A stretch of 45,608 nucleotides of DNA from CAYUZU01 sp964448675 (GCA_964448675.1 CAYUZU010000032.1:1-45608); one strand, 5' to 3'. Positions 16,241 to 25,203 are shown, counted from the first letter of the stretch. The notes: generated from the sequence alone by a model not told the origin. Program-made: numbers and translations.

Positions 16241-17269
16241 ATGAAGACATCTGCGTGGATTGTGACGACGGCGATCGGCCTGCTGGCCTGCATGCTCGTG
16301 CTGGGGGCCGGCGACAGCGCCCCGCGCGAGAAGTTCGAAATCGACGTGCCCAAGGGCCTGCCGCCGGTGCCCGTGCCCGACGACAACCCCATGACGGCGG
16401 CCAAGGTCGAGCTCGGCAAGCTGCTCTACTTCGACAAGCGCCTCAGCAAGGACGAGAGCATCTCCTGCGCCACATGCCACGATCCCCAGATGGCCTGGGC
16501 CGAGCACAAGCCCACCAGCGTCGGCATCCACAAGCAGGCCGGTGACCGCAACGCGCCGACCGTGATCAACAGCGCCTACCTCTCGTCCCAGTTCTGGGAT
16601 GGCCGCGCCGCCTCGCTCGAGGAGCAGGCCCTCGGCCCGATCGAAAACCCCATCGAGATGGGCATGAAGATGGAGCTTGCCATCGACCGCCTCGAGAAAG
16701 ACCCCGACTACCAGAAACGCTTCAAAGAGGTCTTCGGCACCGAAGTCAACAAGGACGGCATCGCCAAGGCCATCGCCGCCTTCGAGCGCACCGTGCTCAG
16801 TGGCAACTCGCCCTACGACAAGTACCAGGCCGGCGACAAGAAGGCCCTCAACGAGGCACAGCAGCGTGGCATGGACGCGTTCATGAACAAGGGCCAATGC
16901 TCCACCTGCCACACGCCGCCGATCTTCACCAACAACCGCTTCTACAACGCCGGCATCGGCACCGACAAGGACGACATCGACAAGGGTCGCGCCAAGGAAA
17001 CCGGCAAGGACCGCGACCTCGGCGCGTTCCGCGTACCGCACTTGCGCGAAGTCGCCAACACCCACCCGTACTTCCACGACGGCAGCGTCGAGAAGCTCGA
17101 GGACGCCGTCAAGATCATGGCCCAGGGCGGTATCGACAACCCCAACCTGTCAATCATCCTCAAAAGCGTTCGCTTCGCCGAGCTGACCGAACAGGACATC
17201 AAGGACATCACCGCGTTCCTCGGCGCGCTGTCGGGCGAGTACCCGAAGACCAAGCCGCCAAAAGAGTAA
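16241..17269 (+). CDS. Di-haem cytochrome c peroxidase (CcpA/MauG family)
   Basis: A 342-residue exported protein. The signal peptide is at residues 1-23. Two c-type haem sites are present: Cys76-Ala-Thr-Cys79-His80 in DESISCATCHDP and Cys220-Ser-Thr-Cys223-His224 in NKGQCSTCHTPP. Other family landmarks are LGKLLYFDKRLSKD, RNAPTVINSAYLSSQFWDGR, AIAAFERTVLSGNSPYDKY and FRVPHLREVANTHPYFHDGSVE. Such periplasmic enzymes reduce hydrogen peroxide with electrons from small cytochromes, or oxidise other substrates. AAGGAGG lies 7-12 nt before the ATG. It is the first gene of a rightward trio with a haem-motif membrane protein and a barrel protein, which suggests an envelope electron-transfer or detoxification module. 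Confidence 0.92.
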   Translation: MKTSAWIVTTAIGLLACMLVLGAGDSAPREKFEIDVPKGLPPVPVPDDNPMTAAKVELGKLLYFDKRLSKDESISCATCHDPQMAWAEHKPTSVGIHKQAGDRNAPTVINSAYLSSQFWDGRAASLEEQALGPIENPIEMGMKMELAIDRLEKDPDYQKRFKEVFGTEVNKDGIAKAIAAFERTVLSGNSPYDKYQAGDKKALNEAQQRGMDAFMNKGQCSTCHTPPIFTNNRFYNAGIGTDKDDIDKGRAKETGKDRDLGAFRVPHLREVANTHPYFHDGSVEKLEDAVKIMAQGGIDNPNLSIILKSVRFAELTEQDIKDITAFLGALSGEYPKTKPPKE

Positions 17270-17356
17270 CGACGTCACCAGGCGATAACGGACGACCCGG
17301 GCGCCGGGCCGCCCCAGCCGCAGCCCCGCCCATGTTCGCGCGGCAGGAGATTCGAC

Positions 17357-18220
17357 GTGGCGCTTCCGAAATTGCGACTGGCCAATCTGCCGGCGTCGGC
17401 CAAGCTGACGCTCACCTTTTTCCTCGCCCTCGTCGGCCTGGGCTACTTCACCGCCCTGGGCAACATCTACTACCAACACAAGGACAAGGACCTCGAAGAA
17501 GGCCTCACGCTCAACGACCTCAAACGCACCTTTCACGGCCTCGACAAGGAGGTCACCACCGAGTCACGCCAGCGCTTCCCCTCGCCGATGGAGCTGATGG
17601 TCCGCCCCGGCGGGCCGATGCGCGAGTACCTCGAGGCCGGCGGCCCCAAGGCCGTCCGCGCCCTGATGAGCTGGCTCGAGGCCGGGTCCCCCGAAGCAAC
17701 CTTCGACCAGCCCGGGGCCTACCAGACCGGCGATCCCGCCGCCAGGCAGGTCATTGCCGACCAGTGCGTCCGCTGCCACAACGCCGCCGACGGCGAGATG
17801 CAGGACGTTCCCTACGCCCCCGCCCCCGACGCCGAGCCGGTTTACGCCAATGTCATCCTCCTGGCGCGGTCCCGCTTCGGCGACACCACCACCGAAACCG
17901 AGACCATGCACCTCGCCCCCACCGGCCTCGCCGAGTTGATGCACATCACCCACGCCCACGTGCTGGCGATGCCGCTCTTCACCCTCAGCGTCGCGGCGCT
18001 GTTCCTGATGACCGGTTTGCCCGAGAAGCTCAAGCTCATCCTCGCGCCGCTGCCGATGCTGGCCCTCATCGCCGACATTGGCGGCTGGTGGCTCGCTCGC
18101 CCTGTGGCGCCGGCGGTGTATATTATTGCGGCGGCCGGCGCGGTCTTCGGGGCGGCGTACGGGCTGCAGATCCTGATCGTGCTGGGTTCGATGTGGTTCG
18201 GTCGCCGCACTACGACCTAG
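17357..18220 (+). CDS. Membrane protein with single c-type haem motif
   Basis: A 287-residue protein starting at GTG with AGGAGA about 6 nt upstream. TM1 is at about 15-36 (AKLTLTFFLALVGLGYFTAL). A periplasmic domain (40-185) carries one c-haem motif, Cys137-Val-Arg-Cys140-His141. C-terminal helices follow at about 190-213, 218-240 and 248-280. His residues at the start of the second helix (HITHAHVLAMPLF) could ligate b-haem. It sits between the di-haem peroxidase and the outer-membrane barrel gene and probably passes electrons from the inner membrane to the peroxidase. Not matched to a named family. Confidence 0.75.
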   Translation: MALPKLRLANLPASAKLTLTFFLALVGLGYFTALGNIYYQHKDKDLEEGLTLNDLKRTFHGLDKEVTTESRQRFPSPMELMVRPGGPMREYLEAGGPKAVRALMSWLEAGSPEATFDQPGAYQTGDPAARQVIADQCVRCHNAADGEMQDVPYAPAPDAEPVYANVILLARSRFGDTTTETETMHLAPTGLAELMHITHAHVLAMPLFTLSVAALFLMTGLPEKLKLILAPLPMLALIADIGGWWLARPVAPAVYIIAAAGAVFGAAYGLQILIVLGSMWFGRRTTT

Positions 18221-18249
18221 CACCGGAAAAGCAAACACGGGAGCAAGAC

Positions 18250-19245
18250 ATGACGCGACGCAACCTGGCAGGGACGCTGCTGGTGCTGGGCATGGGATGG
18301 ACCGCGACGAGCCTCGCGTCGGCCCAGGGGCTCTACGCCGGCTTCCTCTCACCGCGCTTCGGCGACAAGACCATCGACGCCGAGTACGTATCGACGGGCT
18401 ACTTCGAGCAGGACGTCCAGGAGCAGCGCCACAAGCTGTGCATGATCCGGCACGACCTCGATCTGGCCATCCCGGTGCACCAGGGCGAGCGCGACGAGTG
18501 GATCGTCGCCGGCCAGGTCACCGCGTTCGACCTGCACACCGACGCTTGGATCCCGCGCACGCGCGATCGCCTGCCCAACACGCTGTGGGACGTGCGGCTC
18601 GGTGCCGGCTACCGCTACAAGTTCGACAACGACTGGATCGCCGGCGGACAGATCATGTTCGGCTCGGCCAGCGACCGCCCGTTCGCCAGCGGCGACGAGA
18701 TGCTGCTCGACGCGACGGGCTTCCTGCGCATCCCGCACCTCGAGCACAATGCGTTTCTGTTCTTCCTGAACTACTCGAACAACCGCGAGTTCTGGCGCCA
18801 CATCCCGCTGCCGGGCTTCGCCTACCAGTTCGCGCTCGGCGAGACGTCCTATGCCGTCGCCGGCCTGCCGTTCAGCGTGGTGTCCTGGGAGCCGGTCGAT
18901 CGGCTGCGCCTGGAAGCGTCATACTTCGTCCCGCGCACCGTGCACGCCGAAATCGGCTACCGCATCCTCGAGCCGCTCAAGCTCTACGCCGGCTTCGACT
19001 GGACCAACGATCGCTTCTTCCGCGCCCACCGCGACGACGACGATGATCGACTGTTCTACTACGAGAAGCGCGTCGTCGGTGGCGTCCGCTGGGACATCAA
19101 CGACAATGTCTGGCTCGACGTGGCCGGCGGCTTCGCTTTCGATCGCTTTTTCTTCGAGGGCGAGGACTTCGGCGACCGCCACGACACCCGGCTCGAGATC
19201 GACGACGGCCCCATGCTGAAGCTCGAGCTCGGCTTCAGCGTGTAG
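18250..19245 (+). CDS. Outer membrane beta-barrel protein
   Basis: A 331-residue exported protein with a signal peptide cleaved near LASAQG (about residue 24). The mature chain is a series of alternating amphipathic strands ending in aromatic residues (LWDVRLGAGYRYKF, WIAGGQIMFGSA, AFLFFLNYSNNREFW, VHAEIGYRILEPLKLYAGFDW, NVWLDVAGGFAFDRFFF) and ends LKLELGFSV, typical of an outer-membrane barrel. Asp-rich loops (HRDDDDDRLFYYE) lie between strands. It has no N-terminal plug. The start at 18250 follows the upstream stop by 29 bp, so it is probably in the peroxidase operon. The role could be a pore or a surface anchor for the haem proteins; this is not demonstrated. Confidence 0.75.
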   Translation: MTRRNLAGTLLVLGMGWTATSLASAQGLYAGFLSPRFGDKTIDAEYVSTGYFEQDVQEQRHKLCMIRHDLDLAIPVHQGERDEWIVAGQVTAFDLHTDAWIPRTRDRLPNTLWDVRLGAGYRYKFDNDWIAGGQIMFGSASDRPFASGDEMLLDATGFLRIPHLEHNAFLFFLNYSNNREFWRHIPLPGFAYQFALGETSYAVAGLPFSVVSWEPVDRLRLEASYFVPRTVHAEIGYRILEPLKLYAGFDWTNDRFFRAHRDDDDDRLFYYEKRVVGGVRWDINDNVWLDVAGGFAFDRFFFEGEDFGDRHDTRLEIDDGPMLKLELGFSV

Positions 19246-19279
19246 CCGGCGCGACGCCGACACCGGAGCAGAACGAGAG

Positions 19280-19325
19280 CGGGCGTGCCGGCGGCGTTCT
19301 ACCGCTTGCACGCCCGTTGTCTTGC
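19280..19325 (+). terminator. Probable terminator of peroxidase operon
   Basis: Perfect 9-bp arms CGGGCGTGC (19280-19288) and GCACGCCCG (19308-19316) with a 19-nt loop, followed by TTGTCTT. The T-tract is weak. It lies between convergent genes and could act in both directions. Confidence 0.5.
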
Positions 19326-19426
19326 GCGTCGTGCCGCGGCGCTGTGCACCGGGCTTCTCAGGCAGGGCGACGGGGGACACGGCGTCCGGCGGCGTGTCCG
19401 TGCTGCCTGGTTGTTTTGTCGCCTTG

Positions 19427-20629
19427 TTACTCTCCCGCCGCCACGTCCCGCAGGTACGGCAGCAGCACCGCCTGCCGAATCCGCCGCTGCTCCAGCGTCT
19501 TCTCGTCCCGCGACGACAGCTCATCCTTGTCCGCCGACGTGAACAGCGACGCGTACGCGAACAGACAGAAGTTCCCCGTCTTCTCCAGCGCAATCTCGAT
19601 CTGCCGCTGCACCACCTGCGCCGCCTCTTCCGTTGTCTTCTCGCGATGCCGGCCGAACCACAACCCCGGCACCACCGGCACCGGCGGCTTCTCCACCATC
19701 CAGGCGTCGATCCGGTCGGCCACCACCTGCGGATCGTCGTGGTAGTTCATCAGGATGATGCCGTCGATGTGGCCACCCTCCATCCACGCCTTGCTGTCCT
19801 GGAAATGGCTCAGCGCCCGCTTGTGCACCGACCCCACCGCCGCCGTCAGCACCGCATCCGCCCGCGTGCGATGCACCATGTCATGAATCGCCCCCACCAG
19901 CCTGGTCACCTGCGCGCTGCGCCACCGGTTCCACGCAACCGGGTCCTCCTCGGGCGTCAACCCGGTCTCCTGCTTGAACAGGGCCAGCGTGCGCTCGTCG
20001 TGCGGATAATCGATGTCGGTGCCCTTCGGCGTGGCCGGCGGCTCGTTGGGGAAGCGAATGTAATCGAGGTGCAGCCCGTCCACGTCATAGTCCGCCACGA
20101 TCTCGCGGAATACGTCCACCAGGTATTGCCGCACCTCCGGCAGGCAGGGATTCAGGCTCACATAGAACCACGACAGCTTCTGCCGCTGGCCATACTGGTC
20201 GTACCAGAACCACTCGGGGTGCGTGTGATAGAGCTGATTGGGGTCGGCCGGCGGCTTGTCCCCGCGCCAGGCGGGCATCACGTTGACCCATGCGTGCAGC
20301 TCGAGCCCGCGCGCGTGCGCTTCCTCACAGGCGAGAGCCAACGGATCAAATCCGGGGTCCTCAAAGCCGAACTGCTCGGCCCACGGCTCATACGACGAAT
20401 CATAGAACGCCGTCCCGTTGCCGCGCACCTGGAACAGCACCGCGTTAAACCCCCCGCCGGCGCAATCATCCATGATCTTCACGACGTCTGCGGGCGTCTT
20501 GTAATCGAACCGCGTCACCCACACGGCGCGCATGGGCTCACTGAGCTTGGCGGTGACGCAGCCGGTGCTCAGCAGGGCCAGTGTCGCGAAAGCCACCAGG
20601 AAGACGATGCTGCGTGCTCGCGTGCTCAT
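19427..20629 (-). CDS. GHL10-family glycoside hydrolase lipoprotein
   Basis: A 400-residue lipoprotein (signal ending ALLSTGC, Cys24). It matches the GHL10/YngK (DUF187) glycoside-hydrolase-like family, a TIM barrel. Landmarks are MRAVWVTRFDYKTPADVVKIMDDC, GGFNAVLFQVRGNGTAFYDS, GLELHAWVNVMPAWRG, VDGLHLDYIRFPNEP, IDGIILMNYHDDP and PVVPGLWFG. The LHLDYIRFP strand end carries the probable catalytic acid. GGAG lies 7 nt before the start. It is the last gene of a leftward operon with an SSS symporter and MurQ. With those neighbours, a role in releasing sugars from peptidoglycan fragments at the cell surface is a reasonable inference. The exact glycosidic bond is unknown. Confidence 0.88.
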   Translation of the reverse strand: MSTRARSIVFLVAFATLALLSTGCVTAKLSEPMRAVWVTRFDYKTPADVVKIMDDCAGGGFNAVLFQVRGNGTAFYDSSYEPWAEQFGFEDPGFDPLALACEEAHARGLELHAWVNVMPAWRGDKPPADPNQLYHTHPEWFWYDQYGQRQKLSWFYVSLNPCLPEVRQYLVDVFREIVADYDVDGLHLDYIRFPNEPPATPKGTDIDYPHDERTLALFKQETGLTPEEDPVAWNRWRSAQVTRLVGAIHDMVHRTRADAVLTAAVGSVHKRALSHFQDSKAWMEGGHIDGIILMNYHDDPQVVADRIDAWMVEKPPVPVVPGLWFGRHREKTTEEAAQVVQRQIEIALEKTGNFCLFAYASLFTSADKDELSSRDEKTLEQRRIRQAVLLPYLRDVAAGE

Positions 20630-20675
20630 GATCTTGCTCCATTCAGCAGGTAGTGCGTGCTTTGGCTCGCGCAGT

Positions 20676-22607
20676 TCAGGAAGCGGCGGCGGCGGGCTGG
20701 TCCGGCCGCTGGCGCGCCAGTAGCCAACCCAGCAGGAAGCCAACCGAGCTGCCAACCGGCACGTACCATGGCCACGCCAGGTTCGTGTAGACCGGCTCGC
20801 CGTCCACGATCTCGATTCCGAAATGCCCGTAGTAACTGATCCACAACATGCCCGCGATGCCCGCCAGGTACAGCAGTAACTGGATCACCACCGGCACCCG
20901 CGGCGGGGCGCTGGGGCTGCGCAGCGCATGCATCAGAATCCAGAAAACCAGCAGCACGACCGCGGCCACCCAGCACACAGTGTTTGCCCAGGGTTCGTGA
21001 AACACGACGGCAAAGATGTACAACACCGACAGCGGCGCTGCGAACTGGTAGCCCCAGCCGTCGATCCTCAGCGGCAGGAAGCCCAGGAAGAACCCGGCCA
21101 GGAGCGCACCGCCCGCAAACCCGGCCATCGCGAGCGCGAGGTTCAAAATCTCCGGGAAAAGCGCCGACATCGCCTGCACGTAATAGGCGAACACCGCGAG
21201 CACCACGCCCCACAGCAACACGAACACCCGACCCATGAACACCGAATGTCGGTCTTCGGCGGAGACCTCCGACGGCTGCGCCGCCGCCGCCGTATCCGTC
21301 GGTTTGCCCGCCGCCGCCACCACGCGCTGCCGCAGCGGAATGTAGAACGCGGACATGACCGTCTGGCTCAATGCGGCCAGGATGCTCGTCAGGCTCGAGA
21401 TCGCCGCCGCGAAGATCGCCGCAATCAAGAGCCCTTTTAACCCGACCGGAATCACATCCACGATGAAGATAGGGAAGATGCGGTTCGGCTCCTTCTCGAA
21501 CAGCTCCAACCCTTCGCCCGAGAGCATGGGGAAGTCGGGGTGCCGGGCGACCTCGGTCGCCGTGGCGGCTTCGTCCACTTGCTGCGTGTAATAGGCGTAC
21601 AGGCCCACACCGACGAGCATCACGGTCAGCGTGACCATCTGGCCAGCGGTGCTGGAGATGATCGCCCAGCGCGCCTGCTTCTCGCTCTTGCAGCAGAACA
21701 TCCGCTGCACGATAAGCTGGTCCGCACCATACGGATGCAGGCTGCCCCACGTCGCCGCCACCACCGCCGCCAGCATCGTGTACGGCTTCGTGAAGATCTC
21801 GGGATAGCGCGTCTCGAAATCAAAGAACGTGAACTTGCCCCAGTTCCACCAATGGACGACCTCATCCGGGCCCGCCCGGTCGGCACGCACCGACCAGCCG
21901 GCCCTGAGAACCTCGGCGAAACCACCATCGAGATTCACGATGACGGTGCCTAACGCGATGAAGGCGCCGAGCATGAACATGATGAACAGCATCACGTCGG
22001 TCCAGATCACCGTCGTGATTCCCCCGATCAGCGTCCAGATGACCGCCACGATCGTGATGAGGATGATCGCCCACGCCAGCGGCGAGGCACCCAAGTGCAT
22101 ACTGAGCCAGTCGAGCTGCGTGCTGAGCACCACGGTCAGCACCAGCGCGGTCAGATAGACCCGCGCTGACTGCGCCAACATGCCACCCAGCATGAACAGC
22201 CCGGTCGACACACCACGCGTGTTACCGCCAAGGCGATTACCGATGTAGTCGTACGGGCTGTAGATCTCGCGCTCGTAGTACGCCGGCACCAGCACGTAGC
22301 CCACGATGATGCGCGCCAGAAACGTGCCGATCAGCCCCAACTGGAGGTAGGTGAAATCACCGCCGCTCGCGAAGACCACGTACGGCACACCCACGAACGT
22401 GACCGCACTGATCTCCGTCGCGATGATCGATCCGCTCACGGCATACCACGGCAGCTTGCGGCCCCCCAGGAAGAAATCGCGGATCGTCGCCTGCTTGCCG
22501 GCCATCTTGGCCCCAAGCCAGGTCGTCAACGCCAGGTAAACGACCACCACCCCCCAATCCCAAAGCGTGAACTGCGCACTCAGCGAAGCCAGCAGCGAGT
22601 CTGTCAT
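20676..22607 (-). CDS. Sodium:solute symporter (SSS family)
   Basis: A 643-residue multi-pass transporter of the sodium/solute symporter family. The family core is clear: WDWGVVVVYLALTTWLGAKMAGKQATIRDFFLGGRKLPWYAVSGSIIATEISAVTFVGVP at the start, YEREIYSPYDYIGNRLG, IGGITTVIWTDVMLFIMFMLGA, then SLHPYGADQLIVQRMFCCKSEKQAR. About 14-15 helices fit, with the last ones near residues 500-635. Its start overlaps the murQ stop (ATGA), so translation is coupled, and the GHL10 gene follows after 46 bp. Linked to MurQ, the likely cargo is N-acetylmuramic acid or an anhydro-muropeptide sugar, although SSS members also carry sialic acid and other sugars. Substrate is inferred from context only. Confidence 0.88.
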   Translation of the reverse strand: MTDSLLASLSAQFTLWDWGVVVVYLALTTWLGAKMAGKQATIRDFFLGGRKLPWYAVSGSIIATEISAVTFVGVPYVVFASGGDFTYLQLGLIGTFLARIIVGYVLVPAYYEREIYSPYDYIGNRLGGNTRGVSTGLFMLGGMLAQSARVYLTALVLTVVLSTQLDWLSMHLGASPLAWAIILITIVAVIWTLIGGITTVIWTDVMLFIMFMLGAFIALGTVIVNLDGGFAEVLRAGWSVRADRAGPDEVVHWWNWGKFTFFDFETRYPEIFTKPYTMLAAVVAATWGSLHPYGADQLIVQRMFCCKSEKQARWAIISSTAGQMVTLTVMLVGVGLYAYYTQQVDEAATATEVARHPDFPMLSGEGLELFEKEPNRIFPIFIVDVIPVGLKGLLIAAIFAAAISSLTSILAALSQTVMSAFYIPLRQRVVAAAGKPTDTAAAAQPSEVSAEDRHSVFMGRVFVLLWGVVLAVFAYYVQAMSALFPEILNLALAMAGFAGGALLAGFFLGFLPLRIDGWGYQFAAPLSVLYIFAVVFHEPWANTVCWVAAVVLLVFWILMHALRSPSAPPRVPVVIQLLLYLAGIAGMLWISYYGHFGIEIVDGEPVYTNLAWPWYVPVGSSVGFLLGWLLARQRPDQPAAAAS

Positions 22608-23512
22608 GCGCCCTCCGAGTTGATCGTTGGGGCCAGGTGTCCTCGATTCCGCGACAACCGCGCTTCCGCCTCCTCCCGCGACACCCCCAGCTTGTGCATC
22701 ACCAGCGCAATCTTCACCCGCCCGCCGGACCCCTTCAGCAACGCCGCCGCCTCCGGCCGCGCCACCCCCGTCAGCGCCATGATGATCCGCTCACCACGAT
22801 CCACCAGCTTGCGGTTACGCGTCGTATCGACGTCGACCATCAGGTTCTCATACACCTTGCCGATGCGAACCATGCTGATCGTCGTGATCATGTTCAGGAC
22901 CATCTTCGTCGCCGTTCCCGCCTTCAGCCGCGTGCTGCCCGTGATCACCTCCGGCCCCACCAGCACGCGAATCGAAACGTGCGCATTGTCCGGCACGTGA
23001 TCCGCCGTGATACACCCGAAGAAGATGGTCTTCGCCCCGCGCTCGTTCGCCCGGTCGATCGCCCCGTGTACGTACGGCGTCGTTCCGCCCGTCGTGATTC
23101 CCATCACCACGTCGTCCGGCCCGACGTCCATCTCGTCCACCTTCGCCGCACCGTCCTCCGGGAAGTCCTCCGCCCCTTCGATCGCCCGCCGCAATGCCTC
23201 CCAGCCGCCCGCGATCACCCCCTGCACCATCTCCGGCTCCGACAAGAACGTCGGCGGACACTCCGACGCGTCCAGCACGCCCAGCCGCCCGCTGGTCCCC
23301 GCCCCGACGTAGATCAACCGCCCGCCCGCCTCGAACGCAGCCACCACCAGCTCGATCGCCTCGCAGATCTCCTTGCGGGCGTCCGCGACCGCTTGCGCGA
23401 TGGTTGCGTCCTCGGCATTCAACAGGTCCACCGCTTCGCCGATCGACATGCGATCGATCGTCGCCGAGCGCGGGTTGCGCAACTCGGTCATCAGATGTCC
23501 GCGATCCTGCAT
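22604..23512 (-). CDS. murQ: N-acetylmuramic acid 6-phosphate etherase
   Basis: A 302-residue SIS-domain enzyme that removes the D-lactyl ether from MurNAc 6-phosphate to give GlcNAc 6-phosphate in cell-wall recycling. Motifs in order: DRGHLMTELRNP at the N-terminus, MSIGEAVDLLNAEDATIAQAV, GGRLIYVGAGTSGRLGVLDASECPPTF (SIS phosphosugar loop), GITTGGTTPYVHGAI, GSTRLKAGTATKMVLNMITT and LMVDVDTTRNRKLVDRG. Length is normal. The start at MQDRGHL is chosen because GGAG lies 9 nt upstream; a Met five codons earlier is possible. It leads the murQ-symporter-GHL10 operon. The kinase expected to phosphorylate MurNAc (MurK or AnmK type) is not in the window. It is divergent from a periplasmic amidase gene, which fits a salvage locus. 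Confidence 0.95.
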   Translation of the reverse strand: MQDRGHLMTELRNPRSATIDRMSIGEAVDLLNAEDATIAQAVADARKEICEAIELVVAAFEAGGRLIYVGAGTSGRLGVLDASECPPTFLSEPEMVQGVIAGGWEALRRAIEGAEDFPEDGAAKVDEMDVGPDDVVMGITTGGTTPYVHGAIDRANERGAKTIFFGCITADHVPDNAHVSIRVLVGPEVITGSTRLKAGTATKMVLNMITTISMVRIGKVYENLMVDVDTTRNRKLVDRGERIIMALTGVARPEAAALLKGSGGRVKIALVMHKLGVSREEAEARLSRNRGHLAPTINSEGA

Positions 23513-23677
23513 TCCGGGAAACTCCATGCCATGCTGCGGATAGTGGTGCCAGCCCCCTCCGTGGGTCGCGGTAGTGTGGCCGATTTGCGTGAATGTTGCA
23601 ACGGCTTGAGCCCCGCCCCGACCCGGTGTATACCGCAGCAATCCTGCGCAGCCATACGCACCCGCTGGAGACCACTG

Positions 23678-24781
23678 ATGAGAACCGCCTGCGCAACAGC
23701 CCTCGTCGCGACGCTCCTCTCCCTCGGCGCCTGCCGGGCCCCCCAGCCCGCCCCCGCCGAGCCAGGGCCCGATCCCATGATCGCCGTCAATACGTTGATC
23801 GACGCACCGCCGGACTACGCCCTGCAACGCATCGACACCCCCGAGTACCCCGTTCCCCCTTACGCCAAGTTCCTCCAGGGCGTCCGCATCTGCCTCGACC
23901 CCGGCCACGGCGGCGACGCTCACAAGCGGGGCTACAAGCGCGGCCCCACCGGCGTCCGCGAGGCCGAGATGAACCTGCGCATCGCCCAGTACCTGCGTGA
24001 CTTCCTCGAGGCCGCCGGCGCCGAGGTCAAGCTCACGCGCGAGGCCGACATCGCCCTCTCCCTCGCCGACCGCGCCAACATCGCCAACGAATGGGGCGCC
24101 GACCTCTTCATCTCGCTCCACCACAACGCCATCGGCGGCAAGCCGCACGTCAACTACACCACCGTGTGGTACCACCGGGACGTCGACCATCGCCCGGCCA
24201 ATCTCGACCTCGCCCGGTACCTTTGCGACGGGCTGTACGATTCCATTGCCCTCGAGCAGATCACCGACGTCCCCCTCAAGAGCGACCAGCTCATGTACGA
24301 CAGCGGCTTCGGCATCCTCCGCCACGCCGACGTCACCGCCGCCCTGACTGAATCCTCGTTCTTCACCAACCCCGACGAGGAGCAGCGCCTCCGCAGCCCC
24401 GCGTACAACCTGCTCGAGGCCTACGGCCTGTTCGTGGGGCTCGCCAAGTACGCCGCCGCCGGCCTGCCGCGCGCCCGCCTCATCGACCCCGCCGACGGCG
24501 TCGTCCCGGCCGACGCGTACCAGACCCTCGTTTTCGAGCTCGATGACGGCCTCCGCGGCCGCAGGGCCTGGGGCCACGAGCGGCAGATGATCCTCAGCGA
24601 CTCGATCGCGGTCCGCGTCAACGACGAGCCCGCTCCGGTCGTCTTCACCAACGAAGGCTACCGCCTCGAGGTCGAGCTGCCCGCAGACCTGCCCCCGGGC
24701 GAGCACCACGTCGAGGTGCAGTTTCACAACATGTACAAGAACGCCGTCCTTAATCCCCACTTCATCATTACCGCTCAATAA
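23678..24781 (+). CDS. N-acetylmuramoyl-L-alanine amidase lipoprotein (Amidase_3)
   Basis: A 367-residue lipoprotein (signal ending LLSLGAC, Cys19). The catalytic domain (about 68-265) is the zinc-dependent Amidase_3 fold: VRICLDPGHGGD supplies the first zinc His, VREAEMNLRIAQYL the zinc Glu, LFISLHHNA the second His, and VTAALTESSFFTNPDEE the catalytic Glu. These enzymes cut the bond between MurNAc and L-Ala in peptidoglycan. The C-terminal ~100 residues form an extra beta-rich domain (IDPADGVVPADAYQTLVFELDDGL...) not needed for catalysis. GGAG lies about 9 nt before the start. It is divergent from murQ across 165 bp, suggesting co-regulated muropeptide turnover. Confidence 0.9.
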   Translation: MRTACATALVATLLSLGACRAPQPAPAEPGPDPMIAVNTLIDAPPDYALQRIDTPEYPVPPYAKFLQGVRICLDPGHGGDAHKRGYKRGPTGVREAEMNLRIAQYLRDFLEAAGAEVKLTREADIALSLADRANIANEWGADLFISLHHNAIGGKPHVNYTTVWYHRDVDHRPANLDLARYLCDGLYDSIALEQITDVPLKSDQLMYDSGFGILRHADVTAALTESSFFTNPDEEQRLRSPAYNLLEAYGLFVGLAKYAAAGLPRARLIDPADGVVPADAYQTLVFELDDGLRGRRAWGHERQMILSDSIAVRVNDEPAPVVFTNEGYRLEVELPADLPPGEHHVEVQFHNMYKNAVLNPHFIITAQ

Positions 24782-25203
24782 CCCCGCCGACCCGCTTCCT
24801 CGTTGCCCTCTGACCTTGTGACCCTCCCGCGGGCCGCGGCGCTCTGGGCCCCAGGCCTCTGCGTCGCTGAGATGGCCGGGCGAGTCGGCGACCGGGGCTC
24901 ACCGGCACACACTTGAATCACCGCCGGCTGGCTCCGTGCGCGCGCACATTATTATCAGACATTCGGACATTTTCTGAGCGTAACGGTGCATCTTGCTCAT
25001 CCTCGAAGACGGAATCCCGCCTCTTTGTCTGATAACAACCACGTTCAAGACGCGGAAAACCGGTCGTATCCGGTCACGACTGTCTTGTTGTTATTGGACG
25101 TAGATAAGGCGCGACGCCGAGCCCTACCACTGCAGCGAGAGGTAAGGGTTCTTTTTTCGTCCGGGCGTTTGCGCGCCCTTGCTCCAACGGGAGAGCGTGG
25201 GAC
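24782..25203 (+). promoter_or_regulatory. Long intergenic leader before PEP-CTERM gene
   Basis: 422 bp without a gene. The right half is much more AT-rich than its surroundings. It contains arms ATAACAAC (25032-25039) and GTTGTTAT (25087-25094) enclosing CCGGTCGTATCCGG, then a terminator-like hairpin at 25119-25157. The layout suits a regulated leader or a small RNA of about 150 nt. I recognised no known riboswitch. Confidence 0.4.
25119..25157 (+). terminator. Terminator-like hairpin upstream of a PEP-CTERM gene
   Basis: GAGCCC-A-TACC-type arm GAGCCCTACC (25119-25128) pairs with GGTAAGGGTTC (25141-25151), with one bulge and one G-U pair, followed by six T (25152-25157). It sits 46 bp before the start codon of the same-strand gene, so it may be an attenuator or the end of a small RNA. 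Confidence 0.6.

Noticed and set aside
16897..18249. Extension of the barrel protein frame upstream through the peroxidase and haem-protein genes
   Set aside because: That part is Arg/His/Pro-rich and overlaps two well-supported genes. The signal peptide and start at 18250 are clear.
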